Assembly (NCBI RefSeq): GCF_026210795.1
Contig: NC_089434.1
Span: 3,472,001-3,536,000 of the forward strand
DNA from: Rhizophagus irregularis
Lineage: Eukaryota > Glomeromycota > Glomeromycetes > Glomerales > Glomeraceae
DNA: 64,000 nt
Direction of reading: 5' to 3'
Position numbers and translations under genes: made by a program. The notes under the pieces are model-generated. The model searched no databases. It saw nothing but the letters and a program-made list of their open reading frames with translations, and was not told the origin of the DNA. Positions 1-11,859 of this stretch are shown here, piece after piece. How positions within the stretch are numbered: position 1 is the first letter of the stretch; every line of letters starts with the position of its first letter.

Positions 1-18
1 ATAATCCTTATTATACTG

Positions 19-3000
19 TATCACAATGTCGATCATTTTGTCGATCATTTATATTTTGATAACTTTGAATTACGCATTTTATTGGCTAGTTTTGAAATGA
101 CTTTAATTTAGCCGTATCACAGTATTTTAGCCACATTATTTACTTTTCAGATTGTTGTTAAACGGTTCGCAAAATAATTTAATAATTTAGAAGTTATAAG
201 TATACCAAAATTCTTAGTAGAAAAACAAAATATAGTGATTTTAATATTGCTTTATTCATTTTTAATACAGAAACTTATTTGACTGAAAGTTTAGATTTTA
301 AGAAATTAATTCAAAGGTATTTAAATGTATATTTTATTAAAATTTTTGTTTTTTTTTATATATTATTTAACATTAATTAACATTTAAAAATACATAGAAA
401 TGTCTAAAACTAGCAAATGTTCGTTGAGAAGTATTACAGCTTCTGTTTGTGATGACGTTACCAATGGTACAGTTCTTGTTACAGATAGAGTCAAGATTCC
501 AGAGACTAATCTTGATATGAATTTGGTTGGGAAAGAATTATGCCGTCGTCACTATAACAAGCTAATAGTGAATGAAAAACATCGCTTAATGAAAGCACAA
601 CGATGTGCTTATCCAAAACATGAGGACACAAAAAATAGTAAAAGAGGAAGACCACGAAAAAATTTTCTTAGAAAAATTCCACGGCGACTTTTACCTATTT
701 TAAATCTCTCTCCCGATTCTCTTATTTGTAATCCGTGTCTTAATAATATAGATCGTGATGAAGAAATTCAACAATCTCTTAATTATCGACCACCAATTCG
801 AAAGATCTCAAATTCAAATACAAACCCTGAATATTCATATATTTTCCGTAATGATCTTTTGTATTCACTCAAAGAATTTAAGGAATTAGAGACTGCATAT
901 AATGAAGTATGTGAAGAACTTGATCTAACTAAATTAAGTATGTAATGAATTTTTTACATTTTGTTTGATTTTGTTTGTTTTTTCAATAATAACAACAAAT
1001 GACCTTATTTTATTTTATATTTTAATGAAATTTATTTTATTTTAGCTTCTATTGTATCTTTTAGTGAAAAAATTCATTTGATGTCTAATGTTTTGTATAA
1101 GAAACAACGCAAAGATGAAGAAAAGCCAATTTATGATCCTGACGAATTCAAAAAAATTCTGGAAGAAGAGGAGCCAAAATTGCAAGGATTTTTTGATGAA
1201 CTTGTTGCTAGCACAAATCCTGAGAAGAAAAGTCCTATAACTAATCAAACAAATAGAAAAAAACTTGTTGCGATGTGTCACTTTTTGGCCAGTATTAATA
1301 ACAAATTTATTAATGGTGTAAAAACAGAAGTAGGATTTTTATTGAGTGCATCAGGGACTTCTGCGTCAGCAATAGAAATTTTAGCAAATGCTGGACTTAC
1401 AATTAGAAGGGAAACTATTCAAAGACCAGAGCATCAATTAGCTAGATCACATGAAAGAACTGTCAAAGATTATATTATTGAAAATGTAATTTTTGTATAT
1501 ATTTTATAAATATATAGAAAATTTTACGTTGTAGTAAACAATGTTTTTTTTCGTATACTGTTTATATATTATTAGATATATTAAAAAAATTTTTTAATTG
1601 TCTTTAATATTGACGATTATCATAATATATATACTATACGATATCATTTTATTACAATACTTATGAAAGCATCTACTCAAGTCTCTGCAATTCTATTTAA
1701 TATTAACGATCATCTTATAGTTTAAAATCCAAAAGTGTTGATTCTAGCAATATAATTATTCAACTTGAATGCGATATTGTACATTGTATGATTAATGAAG
1801 AATAATCTGGATCTTGCATTTAGGTGGTGGCTTTAATTAAAGAATCTATTCAAGGTCTTTTTAATAATTATAAAGATCTTGCGGCACGTATGTTTATTGA
1901 CCTTTTGGACAATACAGTTCCATTGGTTTTGGATTTCTATTCAATAATTTTTGTAGTGGATGTTGGGAAGCATCTGAAGAAGCAATGTTGCGTATATGGT
2001 CTATTTTTTATCGATAAATTACAACAAATTCTCATTGTCATTTCTTAGTGACGTCTTTTATCCAATTGCTGAAATGCTTAAGCATATCGTTAATGATTAT
2101 TATGTAGAGAATTTTTACAGTTCTGTACGATGTCAGATAACTAATATTTTATCATGTGATCATGATGATCATGCAAAACGTCTTGTTTCAATGTAAACCA
2201 AACATGTCCACACTACTATAAATATCTTCATGATGGTGTTAAGTGTCAATGCAAGGTGTTTTAAAATACATTAAGCAAAGCATTTGATCATTTTGATGAT
2301 AATGTTGATGAAGAAGATGGTGAAGACTTAGAAGATCAGGATTCAGGAAGATTCGCAGGAAAATAATGTTGATGAGATAATTTCTATGGAAGAAGATATA
2401 GACAAAAAATTAGAAGAAGCATTAAGGTTATGTCAGTAATGGAATTTGGATTTGATTGATTAATTATTTACTAATTATTATTTTTTACAGAACATATGTA
2501 TGAATTTATTTGTTGATTTCAGTTTAATTTAAAACATTTTATGCATTTTTTTAAATTAGTATTTGTTTCATAATTGTTTAATGCATGTATTATAAAAATG
2601 TTCGTCACGTCACTTGAAATTAACTTACTATCATCATGTACTTTAATTACAATCGAACAAACTGAAGTCGCACTGCACGAGTATATGATAATAGTAATTT
2701 TATTTATAAAATAATATAACTAAATAAAATAGTAACCATATTAAAAGACTTCTATTTTATTTAAAATTTTAAAATAAATGAATCGAAATATTACTATAAA
2801 TAAATCGAAACATTATTCGCTAATTTGCAAAGGTTCAAAATATGATCAAGTGTTAATAAATCGCATAAATTGTAATTATATTAAACTAAAGGATTACTTA
2901 TTTACGAAAGTTATATAATAATAATTTGCTTTTGATAAATTTAATATTCAAAACCAAAAATTAGCAAAATTTGAACAGAATTTTTAAATTAGCGTTTGAC

Positions 3001-3050
3001 GTTAATGTGATTGTGATAAAATCGACAAAATGATCGACATTTATGTGATA
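19..3050 (+). mobile_element. Decayed DNA transposon with ~27-bp inverted ends
   Basis: The left end (19-45, core TGTCGATCATTTTGTCGAT) is repeated in reverse complement at 3021-3050, apart from a 3-nt indel after TATCACA. An outer CTTATT is also shared, so the true tips may lie a few bases further out. The only long open reading frames between the ends are pieces of one plus-strand gene (400-2437). Size, inverted ends and a single broken ORF fit a cut-and-paste DNA transposon that is no longer active. I could not define a target-site duplication because the window begins too close to the left tip. Superfamily unknown. Confidence 0.6.
400..2437 (+). pseudogene. Broken multi-exon ORF of a repetitive transposon-like family
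   Basis: Exon 1 (400-937) joins in frame to exon 2 (from 1046) across an intron with GTATGT donor and TTTTAG acceptor; exon 2 stays open to a possible donor near 1486. Exon 1 has a Cys/His-rich stretch (ELCRRHYNKL, QRCAYPKH, ICNPC) that could bind zinc. Exon 2 is charged, then carries a conserved-looking segment around LLSASGTSASAIEILANAGL. Beyond 1500 the same gene continues as pieces in different frames: LNIDDYHN-like at ~1600-1630, DNTVPLVLDFYS at 1905-1940, VNDYYVENFYSSVR at 2088-2130, and an acidic tail (DDNVDEEDGEDLEDQ) ending near 2437. Several stops and frame changes separate them. I recall multi-copy Rhizophagus proteins with this order of motifs, but their biochemical role is not known to me. 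It lies wholly between the inverted ends, which suggests the element's own protein. Confidence 0.6.
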
Positions 3051-3427
3051 AAATAAGAAAGTCCGTATCTGAAGGTTTAGCCGTTCGTGGACAAAAAAAA
3101 TCACACTTCGCCGTAAGAAAGAAGAAAAGGAGTCTGATTTTCCCAAAGAACTTGTAAAACTATAAGTCTATACCGTACTATATATTATTTGTAAAGGATT
3201 AACAAAGGACATACTCAACTTGCTGGAGAAATGTTTCCTGGAATTAAGCATATGCATACTATAATTTATACGAAGGATATAGATCAAGAAATCAAGATGG
3301 TTTCAATGAAGAACGTTTGATAATTGGTATATGAGAATTATGGCATATCCCGTTTGCTAGGAAATATGGGAGTACATGTTGAATATTTTATCTATATATT
3401 TTTTTTAGAATAAAAATGACTCATTTA

Positions 3428-3591
3428 GGGCAGTTAGCTAATATTATTTTAATAGTAACGTTTACTCCCCCACCCCCAGGTAAGATTTTATGACCAATCA
3501 CAACCATTTCACATGGTTTATATTATGAGTAACCTAAGATTTTCTTTTACTCCCCCACCCCTAAAATATTAGCTAATATATGTCATTGCCC
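3428..3591. mobile_element. Short inverted-repeat element (MITE-like)
   Basis: The left side GGGCAGTTAGCTAATATTATTTT (approximately 3428-3450) and the right side (3563-3591, AATATTAGCTAATATATGTC then ATTGCCC) are imperfect reverse complements. Two copies of ACTCCCCCACCC sit inside. There is no coding potential. Fragments with similar wording occur near 20,070 and 26,640, so it may be a dispersed family. Confidence 0.4.
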
Positions 3592-4674
3592 TTATTATGT
3601 CTAAAGGAATTTTCAGATTTCTGTAATATTTGGATATTTTAATATTTTTTATCCCTTCTCAATACATCAAATTATCTGTTATATTAAAACACTGTACAAC
3701 GTTAATAAATTAGCTCCATTGCATAATACTGTATATTTTTGTTAGTGTTATTTTCAGAGGAATAACGAGTAGAACACACTTTTTTTTTATTTAAGGGTGC
3801 GATAAAATTTTGTGAGGTAATATTTTTTTGTAAAATTTCCAATTTATGTTATTATCACATTTTTCTTCTATCAATACTTGCGTCTTATAAAGAGATAAAC
3901 AATTTTTTTCCTTTTTTTTTCTTTCTTTGAAGTTTAAATTAATCACTTATTCTTTTCTTTTGAAGATTGAGTTTATAATTAAAAATTTTTTTTCATTATT
4001 ATATAACAAATAACCTTTTTTAAATGTACTCACTGTACGTCCGTGTGTTTTTTATTATAGTAATAGTTTCTTTCATAGAATTCTTCACATAATTTAAAAT
4101 ATACATTCCTTTTTTTAAAAATTAGAAATGTTTGTATAGGATTTATTGATGATGAAGATAAAGATTTTTATTTTATTTTATTTTATTTTTTTTATTTTAG
4201 AAAAAAAAATTGTAATTTTTCTTGCTTAGTTCTATTTTTTTTTCCCTTTGAGGCGAATGAAGTTTAAAGTTTTCTTTTTTTTAAAAAAAAAATGCCACAT
4301 TTTCTAAATCGAAAGCAATACGCTAAAAAATTTTTTTTTGTTAATATGAAATATGAATGTATTAAGCTTTTTTTACTTTTTGATTATCTATCCATTTAAA
4401 TTGAATCCCGCGTGCATATTCTTTTACTTTAAACCATTTTAATGTAAGCTGTTTTTTCCTTTAAAACTTTTTAATCTAAGTTGTTTAAATAAATTTTATT
4501 AATATATTTATCTAGATGAACGATACCCATATCATATATGACGAAAATGATAATGAACCCAGTGATATTGCCAATGAACTTGAAATGAAAATATCCAGGA
4601 AGAAGCTTTGGATTCCTGAAAAGAATGTAGAGTACAGTAAATTATCTTAGAGAATGATATTAATATGAGAGAGT

Positions 4675-4812
4675 ACGTGATATTATTATTGTACGATATT
4701 AAGGTTAAGATCATGCATGGTGTTATTATCAAGGGTCAGTTCGTGGTGCTATTATTGCATTAGGGTTAGGACCAGTGCGTGACGTTATTATTGCATTAGG
4801 GTTAGGGGCAGG
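4675..4812 (+). repeat. Minisatellite with telomere-like TTAGGGTTAGG core
   Basis: Two good units of about 37 bp (starting near 4747 and 4784) contain TATTATTGCATTAGGGTTAGG. One or two degraded units precede them. Degenerate CCTAA-type sequence follows in the opposite orientation at 5170-5235. The array is internal and imperfect, so this is an interstitial repeat, not a telomere. Confidence 0.6.
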
Positions 4813-5002
4813 AATCAGGATATTTGGTTTATGGGTTAGGTAAAAGTATAAATGAGGAAATTAGGGTAAAAATTGGCAAAATTAATAAAATTTATAGAAT
4901 TAAAAATTTACATAATCGCAAAATCATGTGATAGGATATATATAAAATATGATTTTCACGGAGAATAAAATAAAGTAAATAAACAAATGATCCCTCACCC
5001 TG

Positions 5003-5275
5003 TTTACCGACAATCATTTCACGGACAGGATCATTTCAACGATAATCAATTACCGACAATTAATCTCTGTTTCACCGACAATCATTTCACCAACAATTAT
5101 CTCGACAATCATTTCACAGACAGGATCATTTCACATATTTATATATATATACCGACAGTTTTGAAATCCTAATCCACTTACCCTAACCTAATACTAGCCT
5201 AATCCCAATCCTAGCCCTAACTTTACTGTAATCCTAAATTCATTTGTCGGTGAAATGATTGTCGGTGAAATGAAT
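5003..5275. repeat. Inverted cluster of ACCGACAATCATTTCAC repeats
   Basis: The word ACCGACAATCATTTCAC and variants (AACGATAATCAATT, ACAGACAGGATCATTTCAC) recur between 5003 and 5130. The reverse complement GTCGGTGAAATGATTGTCGG stands at 5246-5265. The middle is (TA)n plus CCTAA-like repeats. The 61-codon ORF across the left arm is a product of the repeat and is not a gene. Confidence 0.6.
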
Positions 5276-5390
5276 GCGACCCATATGTATATGATTTTTG
5301 ATATACAAATTTAAATAAATCACATAAAAGAAACTAATGGAAACTTTTTGTTAAAGAAGTTTCTTAAAAAAGTTTGAAAGAAAGAAGTAT

Positions 5391-5598
5391 TAGCCCTGTT
5401 CAAAATCGTTCGGTCGCATTTTTTGGTCGGTTGTGGTTTAATTAGTTTGATTGGCCGAATCTGCTTGCATTTGTTTGCGCGACCGATCTTTTAGACCAAT
5501 ATTTTTTTAGGTTTTTTGGATCGAACTTTTTCTACCAATAAGATTGCTTTATTCCTGACTGATCAAAAAATGCAACCGAACGATTTTGAACAGGGCTA
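5391..5598. mobile_element. MITE with ~38-bp terminal inverted repeats
   Basis: The left end TAGCCCTGTTCAAAATCGTT (5391 on) and the reverse complement of the right end (to 5598) match over about 38 bases with two or three differences. The flanking duplication is either TA or ATT; the two readings cannot be separated because the tips overlap these letters. No ORF. It has the form of a non-autonomous DNA transposon. Confidence 0.8.
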
Positions 5599-5599
5599 T

Positions 5600-6580
5600 T
5601 GAAACTTCTACCGCACTTTCAAAAAGAAAAAAAAAAATTGAAATATAAAATTCACCAAAACAGGAAAAAAAAGTTTAAACCATAATTTTGAGCATGATTC
5701 TAAAAGTTTAAATAGTATGCGTAGAGATTAGACAATGATAGCTAGCAATTAACTTTTCACATTATGTGTGCCACATATATTAAAAGATTTTAATTTTTTT
5801 ATCAGCGTATGTACCACAATAATTTTCCGTTTTCGAAGTTTTTAGCGCGATTCAAGTAAGAATGGTCGAGATGATTCTCTTTTAAATGTTAAGCTTTATA
5901 AAGTTAAAGTCACAATAATAATATGATTACTATTAAATATTATGAGAAAATCAATCCGTAATATATGTTAAGATTATTATTATTGAGCATCGAATGAATA
6001 TAAAATGTGAATCTGCTTTTCTAAATTATAAATAAAAATTATTTACTTTATTTTATTTATCGCCATTTTCAAAATGTTGTACGCAGTTATATTTGAATAA
6101 GAAAAAAAGACCCGAATACCGGACAAATACCGGACAAAATATGGATGAAAACCAAACGAATATTGGTATCGAATATACCTATCACAAATAAACTTATCCA
6201 CACACCATTTGCGATAACTTATTTTAGTTTATTTTATTTTAATAAATAACTAGATTAATTTACGTCAATGATAGAAATAAATTCGCTTGGCCGTATTTTA
6301 ATATCTAGTTATATAGATAGATAAATGAATTGGTTTTTAATTTATTTATTTTTTAAATCATTTCATAAACTCAAAAAAAAAAATAACGAAATTTCATCAT
6401 ATCAAGATAACTATGAAAATTCTACTTTTGACGAAAAAAATCTCTCAAAACCATTGTTAAGTGTGTTAAATAATAAATAGAAATATATAATAAATATATA
6501 TTAAATAGAAATATATAATAGGAATTAGAAACAGATTTAATTGGTTCACATCTTCAACATACTTAATAGCCAAATAAACG
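5600..6580. other. No gene seen
   Basis: A+T-rich sequence without a convincing ORF. A short imperfect repeat of ATACCGGACAAA lies at about 6116-6140. Confidence 0.5.
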
Positions 6581-6581
6581 A

Positions 6582-7012
6582 TTAACAAGTTACTTGGTCA
6601 AATTTCCAATTGTCAACATCGCCATGTATATGAAAACAGGTATCTCCAGTAAAAGGTCCTCGTTTTTTCGTTTCCTCGAAACTAGCTAAAACTTTAGCAT
6701 AAACCGTGTACGTTTGATTAGGGAAACTAAGGATTCTATGAAAATTCGAGCCATAGGAATTGTAACTACAATCATGGTAGCCTTTGCCACCAGATATGCG
6801 TTTACCATTTGAATCCTCTGCCCAAATTCTACAACTGCAAAGAGTCAAATCCAAATTTGTGTCGGAAGTATATGCTATACATTAAACCAAAAAGTCGAAT
6901 TATTAGAAAAGAGAATGGAGAACATACTGAATTTAAGAACTTTACCTTTAATGTCCATTATATAGAAACACATGAAAATGACAGTAAGGAGGTAAAAGCT
7001 TTGAAATTTCAT
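6582..7012 (-). CDS. Small secreted cysteine-containing protein (2 exons, 119 aa)
   Basis: I assembled this from two exons. Exon 1 (7012-6946) encodes a signal-peptide-like start, MKFQSFYLLTVIFMCFYIM. A 71-nt intron (6945-6875, GTAAAG...TATAG) follows, then exon 2 (6874-6582). The frame is kept exactly, giving 119 residues. An alternative GTATGT donor at 6927 also keeps frame and adds six residues. The predicted mature part has five Cys (C35, C37, C58, C102, C119, the last residue), and motifs RIWAED, GGKGYHDCS, RGPFTGD and CFHIHG. I recognise similar short proteins from mycorrhizal fungi but know no function; an extracellular role is inferred from the leader. The leader is weak after residue 19. 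A decayed coding fragment ends only 22 bp upstream, leaving little room for a normal promoter, so expression is uncertain. Confidence 0.6.
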
Positions 7013-7033
7013 ATTGGTGGTCTAATAACTCTT

Positions 7034-7220
7034 TCAGTTGGTTGATAGATCTGGAGGAGCAATAGTTTGGGTAGTTGTAGTAGAAACGGAAGTTGAATGC
7101 TTTAATGCTTCAATTTGAAAGTTTAAAGTTTTAATCTCTGCTTCTTTTTCTAAGCGTAAGTGCGTGGTTTAACTGACTAGTTAAGTTAGCGGTGCTAGAT
7201 TTATGATACTACGTTTTGTT
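7034..7220 (-). pseudogene. C-terminal relic of a coiled-coil protein
   Basis: On the minus strand a reading frame ending at 7034 encodes LEKEAEIKTLNFQIEALK followed by a Ser/Thr run and a stop. Upstream the continuing coil (LTSQLNHALTLR) is in another frame, so at least one frameshift separates them, and an earlier stop limits the fragment. The heptad-like spacing suggests a coiled coil. No complete gene is present. Confidence 0.4.
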
Positions 7221-8374
7221 ATTTTATGATGACGATTCTGTAAAAACAAAATTTTCGTGGCCATGGTAAAGTTATATATAATTTCAAACCTAGATTTTCA
7301 ATGATTCTCTGCCAGAGCTATGTCATGGCTTGACTCGCTTTGTTCGTTTAAATCAGTCTATAATTGACAAAAAAATTCGCACATCCCAATAAAAGGAGTA
7401 TTAGCGTTTTTTTTTAAAAAAAATATATTCATTCTCTTTTTTATTCTATCTTATTTTATTCATTTTGTCTTTATTATTATTTATTTTTATCTTCGGAATT
7501 AATAACCTAATATAACGAAATTTATCGAATTACCGCCTCCTATTTCTTAAAAAAAAAGAAAGAAAAAAAAAGGATCGACTTTTTTTACAGGGTCAACTTT
7601 GTCACATGGAAAAATAAGAATACTAAAAATAAAATTTCTCTTATCCATTAAAACGTTTCTTATTACTATCAAAATTCTTTTATACTCATTTAAATGATAC
7701 GATACTCTGGTCAGTACGATTTACTGACAGGTACGATTTACTGATTGCATTTTACACGACATGAAAATTACTTTAATAGTTCTTTACTGCATTTAATTTC
7801 AAATTATTCGATTACAATTAAGAAACATTCCCACAAGTATGCATATTTCACTTCGTGATTTCGAAGTTAGTTTTTTTTGTGAATTTTTAGTTTCCCATTT
7901 GGATCCGAGAAATTCTTTTGTAAAAACATATATTAGCTCTATTTTTCGTCTCCTTTTATGCTTTGATTACAAATCATGAAATAAAATGACCGTGACTTGT
8001 CGTTGTTAAACATTTATTGAGCTGCAGTATATATTACATCAAAGTATCGATATTCTAGTGTTATCAAAAAAAAATACGAAACGAAAATGGAAAAATTAAT
8101 TAGGTATGATATTTTCTATTTATATATTCGTTAAAGATTTCATTATCCGATCACTATTTAAATTCTGTACTAAAATTCAATTTTTATTATTTGTCCTTCC
8201 ATAAGGTGATCGATTATAGTAGTCTGGTCACTTCTTGAGATTACCATGTTCGAGACTTTGAGCCCCATATTGTCGATCAGGACTCAAATGATTGATCCTC
8301 TGATCCACGGAGAATATAATTGCCATGTTACAACACGATTTACGGTTTACACCTACCATCAACAAATGAAAATA
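7220..8374. other. No gene seen
   Basis: Intergenic A+T-rich sequence. A doubled TACGATTTACTGA stands at about 7716-7744. No ORF or RNA gene could be supported. Confidence 0.5.
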
Positions 8375-8815
8375 TACAGTTCACCCTCGCTATAGTGAAT
8401 CCCTCGGGCTGGAGATTAAAATCATATATTTTCTTATTTTTTATTGACTAAAAAATAGTAGGACCAATTGATATAGCAAAAAACCTGACATTCTTCTTTG
8501 TAATCATAAAAGTCTAACTCATTAAAATATGAATTTTTAACATTGTAAAAATTTTGCGTATAAGTATCATGTGATAAAAATTTATTAATGATCTGTGTAA
8601 CTCCTTAAAAAATTCGCTATAGTGAAAATCTTCACTATAGCTAGGTCATTTTGTTCGGACATTTAAATTCGAATTACAAAGTACAAAGATTTTAATATAA
8701 AAATTCACTATATCAAAAATTATTGATTATAAAAAAATCTGTATTGGAGCTTTTCTTTATTATAGCAAGTTATTCACTATACAAAAATTCGTTGTAGTAT
8801 AAAGGGTGAACTGTA
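8375..8815. mobile_element. pogo/Tc1-mariner-type MITE (441 bp)
   Basis: Both ends read TACAGTTCACCCT inward (8375-8387 and the reverse complement of 8803-8815), flanked by TA, with a second matching block GTATAGTGAAT/CTATAGTGAAT further in. CAGT tips with TA targets are typical of the Tc1/mariner/pogo superfamily. Internally there is a palindrome around CTATAGTGAAAATCTTCACTATAG (8617-8641). No ORF, so it would depend on a transposase supplied elsewhere. Confidence 0.8.
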
Positions 8816-10536
8816 ATCTGTTAATGAGCAAAATATAACTACATTACTACATTACGAAGAAATCACTTTTTTATTGATAACCGGATTTTCATCATATTTC
8901 TAAGGAATATGGTGTATATTTCGTTAGCTGTTGTTAATCCGAAATAAATAATCCCGAACGCATTTATCAAAACCAATCTATTTTTGTACATTGTGTACCA
9001 CTTGTGTACCTTAGATTGATTGTTACAATTGAAGATATTTTAGCTGCATAAATTTTATACCACCGGGTAGTGGCTTTACTTAAATGGAAAAAGAACCGAA
9101 AAACAAATATTGTGCTTAGTATATTTTTTCCTTATCTAGAATAACCATCTTGACCTCTTATAAATGTATCCAAATCCTGAAAACATTTTTACCATAATAA
9201 AATATGTTCCGGGTAACGACTAGAAGTCTTGCCAAAAACGGGTTAAAAAAGTGATAACAGTTAGGCTGTTAGAGCATTCAAAAATTTGTATGAGAAAACT
9301 AAACTGCATTGTTAAAGGAGCTTCTAGATATAATATATATATGTTCTCGATTGAAATACATCTATGTATATTTAGTTTATAATTTATGCAGTTCAATATA
9401 AATTTTTTTTTCGATTTGATCAATTGAATTTTAAATTCTTGTTTGCTGTGATTTTAACTATTTATTATGTTTATTATGTTTATATACTGTAAACTAGATC
9501 CATTATCTAGTCATAATAATTTTTTTATATCTACGTAATTTTATAATAAAAATGTCAAATTGCCTTTTTTAACAAAATCTATAAAATTAAGTTTGAAAAT
9601 ATTTGGATTTTCAAAAACAAACATTTTATGCGCATATAAGCACGTTGTATGTCTCTTGATAATAATTTACTTTTTGATGTACTTCGTTCAAATTCCAATG
9701 TAGTCCGACTCATTAAATAGTCACCCGAAGAATAACCAATTTGTTAGTGTAAAGAAACAAAGAAATTTCCCAAAAAACGTTAATAGTAATATTATAAAAA
9801 GAATAAAACTTTGCTAAGCCTCAGTTATGCGATTTAAACCTATGCACATCAAATATTTGTTCATGTCATATACAAATCGTATATATGAAGTATATATATG
9901 GTTAAAATTTATGCATATACTTTCTTTGAATGACCGTATTTGAAGTATTAAACGTCATATGATTAGCGAATAAGAAAAGAACGGGCAACATTATTATAAA
10001 TTACCACTCATCCTAAGTTTCATTCGATCTTATGTGAGAAACTATACATATGATTCTATGTACTAGCATGCACAGGACACTGCGATTTAACCTAACATAT
10101 TCCCGGTCTTATATTTGTTTTGTTCTAAATGTTTTTCATTTTCGTAACTTTTCAATAATCAACTAAAGGATTTTTAATGCTGATTAAGAATTAGTTAAGT
10201 TGAATTAGAGTTAGGCGTGGGATAAGAGATTAGACCCTATAAAAAATTTTCAGAAAAATGATCACGTGTCTGAGTTTCTTCGGAATAAAAACTAGAAAAA
10301 TGATAATTTATCGGAGTTTTTTCCGGAATTTTTTTATAGGAAGAATCAGGGCGTAGAATTAGTGTAGGATTAGAGTTCACGTAGGATTAGGGTTATTGGA
10401 AAATGTTGGTAAGTTGGTTAGACAAAAAAAACCGAATCTTCTTTATAATGAATGATTTTATTAATTTTTTTAATAAATCTTACAGGTAAGCACTATTATT
10501 TAAATTTACATTAATAAATAATTAGAATTTTCGTTT
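8816..10536. other. No gene seen; degenerate GGATTAG repeats near the right end
   Basis: No coding sequence is supported. Between 10,170 and 10,400 scattered TTAGAGTTAGG and GGATTAGGGTTA words recur, with two copies of a segment around TTTTCAGAAAAATGATCACG / ACTAGAAAAATGATAATTTA. They resemble the telomere-like minisatellite at 4.7 kb but show no regular period. Confidence 0.4.
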
Positions 10537-10946
10537 CATAAGAATAGGGATTGGAACCGTCCAAAAAAACCTTAACCGGTTAAAAACCGGTTAACCAAGG
10601 GTCTTAACCGGTTAATAACCGGTTAATATTAAAAATATTTTAAAAACTTTTTTTACTGCAAATTGTACCAATTTTTGATTTTACTTGCATATTTAGTTAT
10701 AGGATGACTATATATCACTAAAATTATTATAAATAAATAGAAAAAAATTCGGCATTAAAACTTCAAGTTTAGGAACACGTGGCCGCAATTTACATATCTC
10801 TGGGCCGCATTATATAAATCTGACTAGGATTATGATAAATATAGTTTTAACCGGTTAACCGATTTTCAAAATCCTTTAACCGGTTAACCGTCTTAACCGG
10901 TTAATTAACCGGTTAACATTAACCGGTTCCAATCCCTACATAAGAA
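10537..10946. mobile_element. Non-autonomous hAT-type element with 8-bp target duplication
   Basis: The element runs 10,545-10,938. Its ends are TAGGGATTGGAACCG and the exact reverse complement of that sequence bar one base. It is flanked by a perfect 8-bp direct repeat CATAAGAA (10,537-10,544 and 10,939-10,946). An 8-bp duplication and TAGGG tips are hallmarks of hAT transposons. Both subterminal zones carry many copies of the palindrome TTAACCGGTTAA. hAT transposases bind clustered subterminal repeats, so these are probably their binding sites (inference). No ORF. Confidence 0.9.
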
Positions 10947-11212
10947 AAGCATGATTGTATTTTTAAAATTTTATGCACCCTGCGAGTACGTCAAAACAAT
11001 GATGACATATGACCAGGTCATAAAAGCATTTCTTGTTCCCTTCAAAAAGAGACAACATATTCGAATTTTTCAAGGAAACGGAGTAGTATGTACAGTACAT
11101 AAAGCTCATCATGCACAACAGATTACTATCAATAAATCTTGTCGCATACACTAGAACTAATGTGATCACATTGCGAAGCAATACCTTGAGCGTTTTGCCG
11201 CTCAATCACGCT

Positions 11213-11275
11213 TTTTTATTCATTTTTTAACTCCCATGCACAAAATCCATTGATTATCCGAAAAGATGTATACAA
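11213..11275. repeat. Dispersed repeat, copy 1
   Basis: The segment TTAACTCCCATGCACAAAATCCATT...ATTATCCGAAAAGATGTATAC recurs with a few changes at 14,245-14,312. Downstream (11,296-11,425) are three short paragraphs ending in TTTCTCCCC/TTTCCTCCCC/TTTATCCCC that look like a local tandem duplication. Confidence 0.6.
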
Positions 11276-11859
11276 CACACCACGTTTTATTATCCTCACC
11301 TCCGAATTTGGGAATAAGAAAATAATTTCTCCCCAGTTTCGATGTCTCCTGAATTGGGGAATAAAAAAATATTTCCTCCCCTTTTCCGAATTGAGAAAAA
11401 AAATAATTTATCCCCAATCCAGAAGACATCGGGATACTGTTTTGGTATCACTTAAATGTACGTACAGGTTAAAATATACCATATTATGTGATTGAAGCGT
11501 TATTAAGACCTATCAATTTATGTGATTTATATTATTTTCATATCAGATATGCAGTTTATATATGAATGATTATGATCAATATCGATAATGCTTTATTAAA
11601 AACAAATTATATAATTCATGATGTGCGTAAACATATTTTTCTGTTGATACTTTAAAATCGGAAATTATCAAAATAATCACTAGGTACAGGTACTTTAATT
11701 GGAGAATGATAACATCATATTTTTAATTTTCAGCTTTTGAGAATTTTTTTGAGTAGCTCTACCTTGGGTAAAAGATTAGCCTCCTTGTTCACGAGATCCT
11801 ATAAGCCATATTGTTATTAGTGGCCTATAACAAATAAAGATATAATTTAATCGTAATTA

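Noticed and set aside
4675-5240. Telomere end
   Set aside because: The TTAGGG/CCTAA-like tracts are short, degenerate, separated by other sequence, and lie inside a continuing contig.
6809-7045. 78-codon plus-strand ORF
   Set aside because: Lies opposite the two-exon secreted protein gene, whose splice phases, leader and Cys pattern are better support.
8190-8340. Possible tRNA or small RNA in a G+C-richer stretch
   Set aside because: No acceptor/anticodon/T-arm pairing or conserved TTCGA-type loop could be drawn. No convincing tRNA or rRNA was found anywhere in the window.
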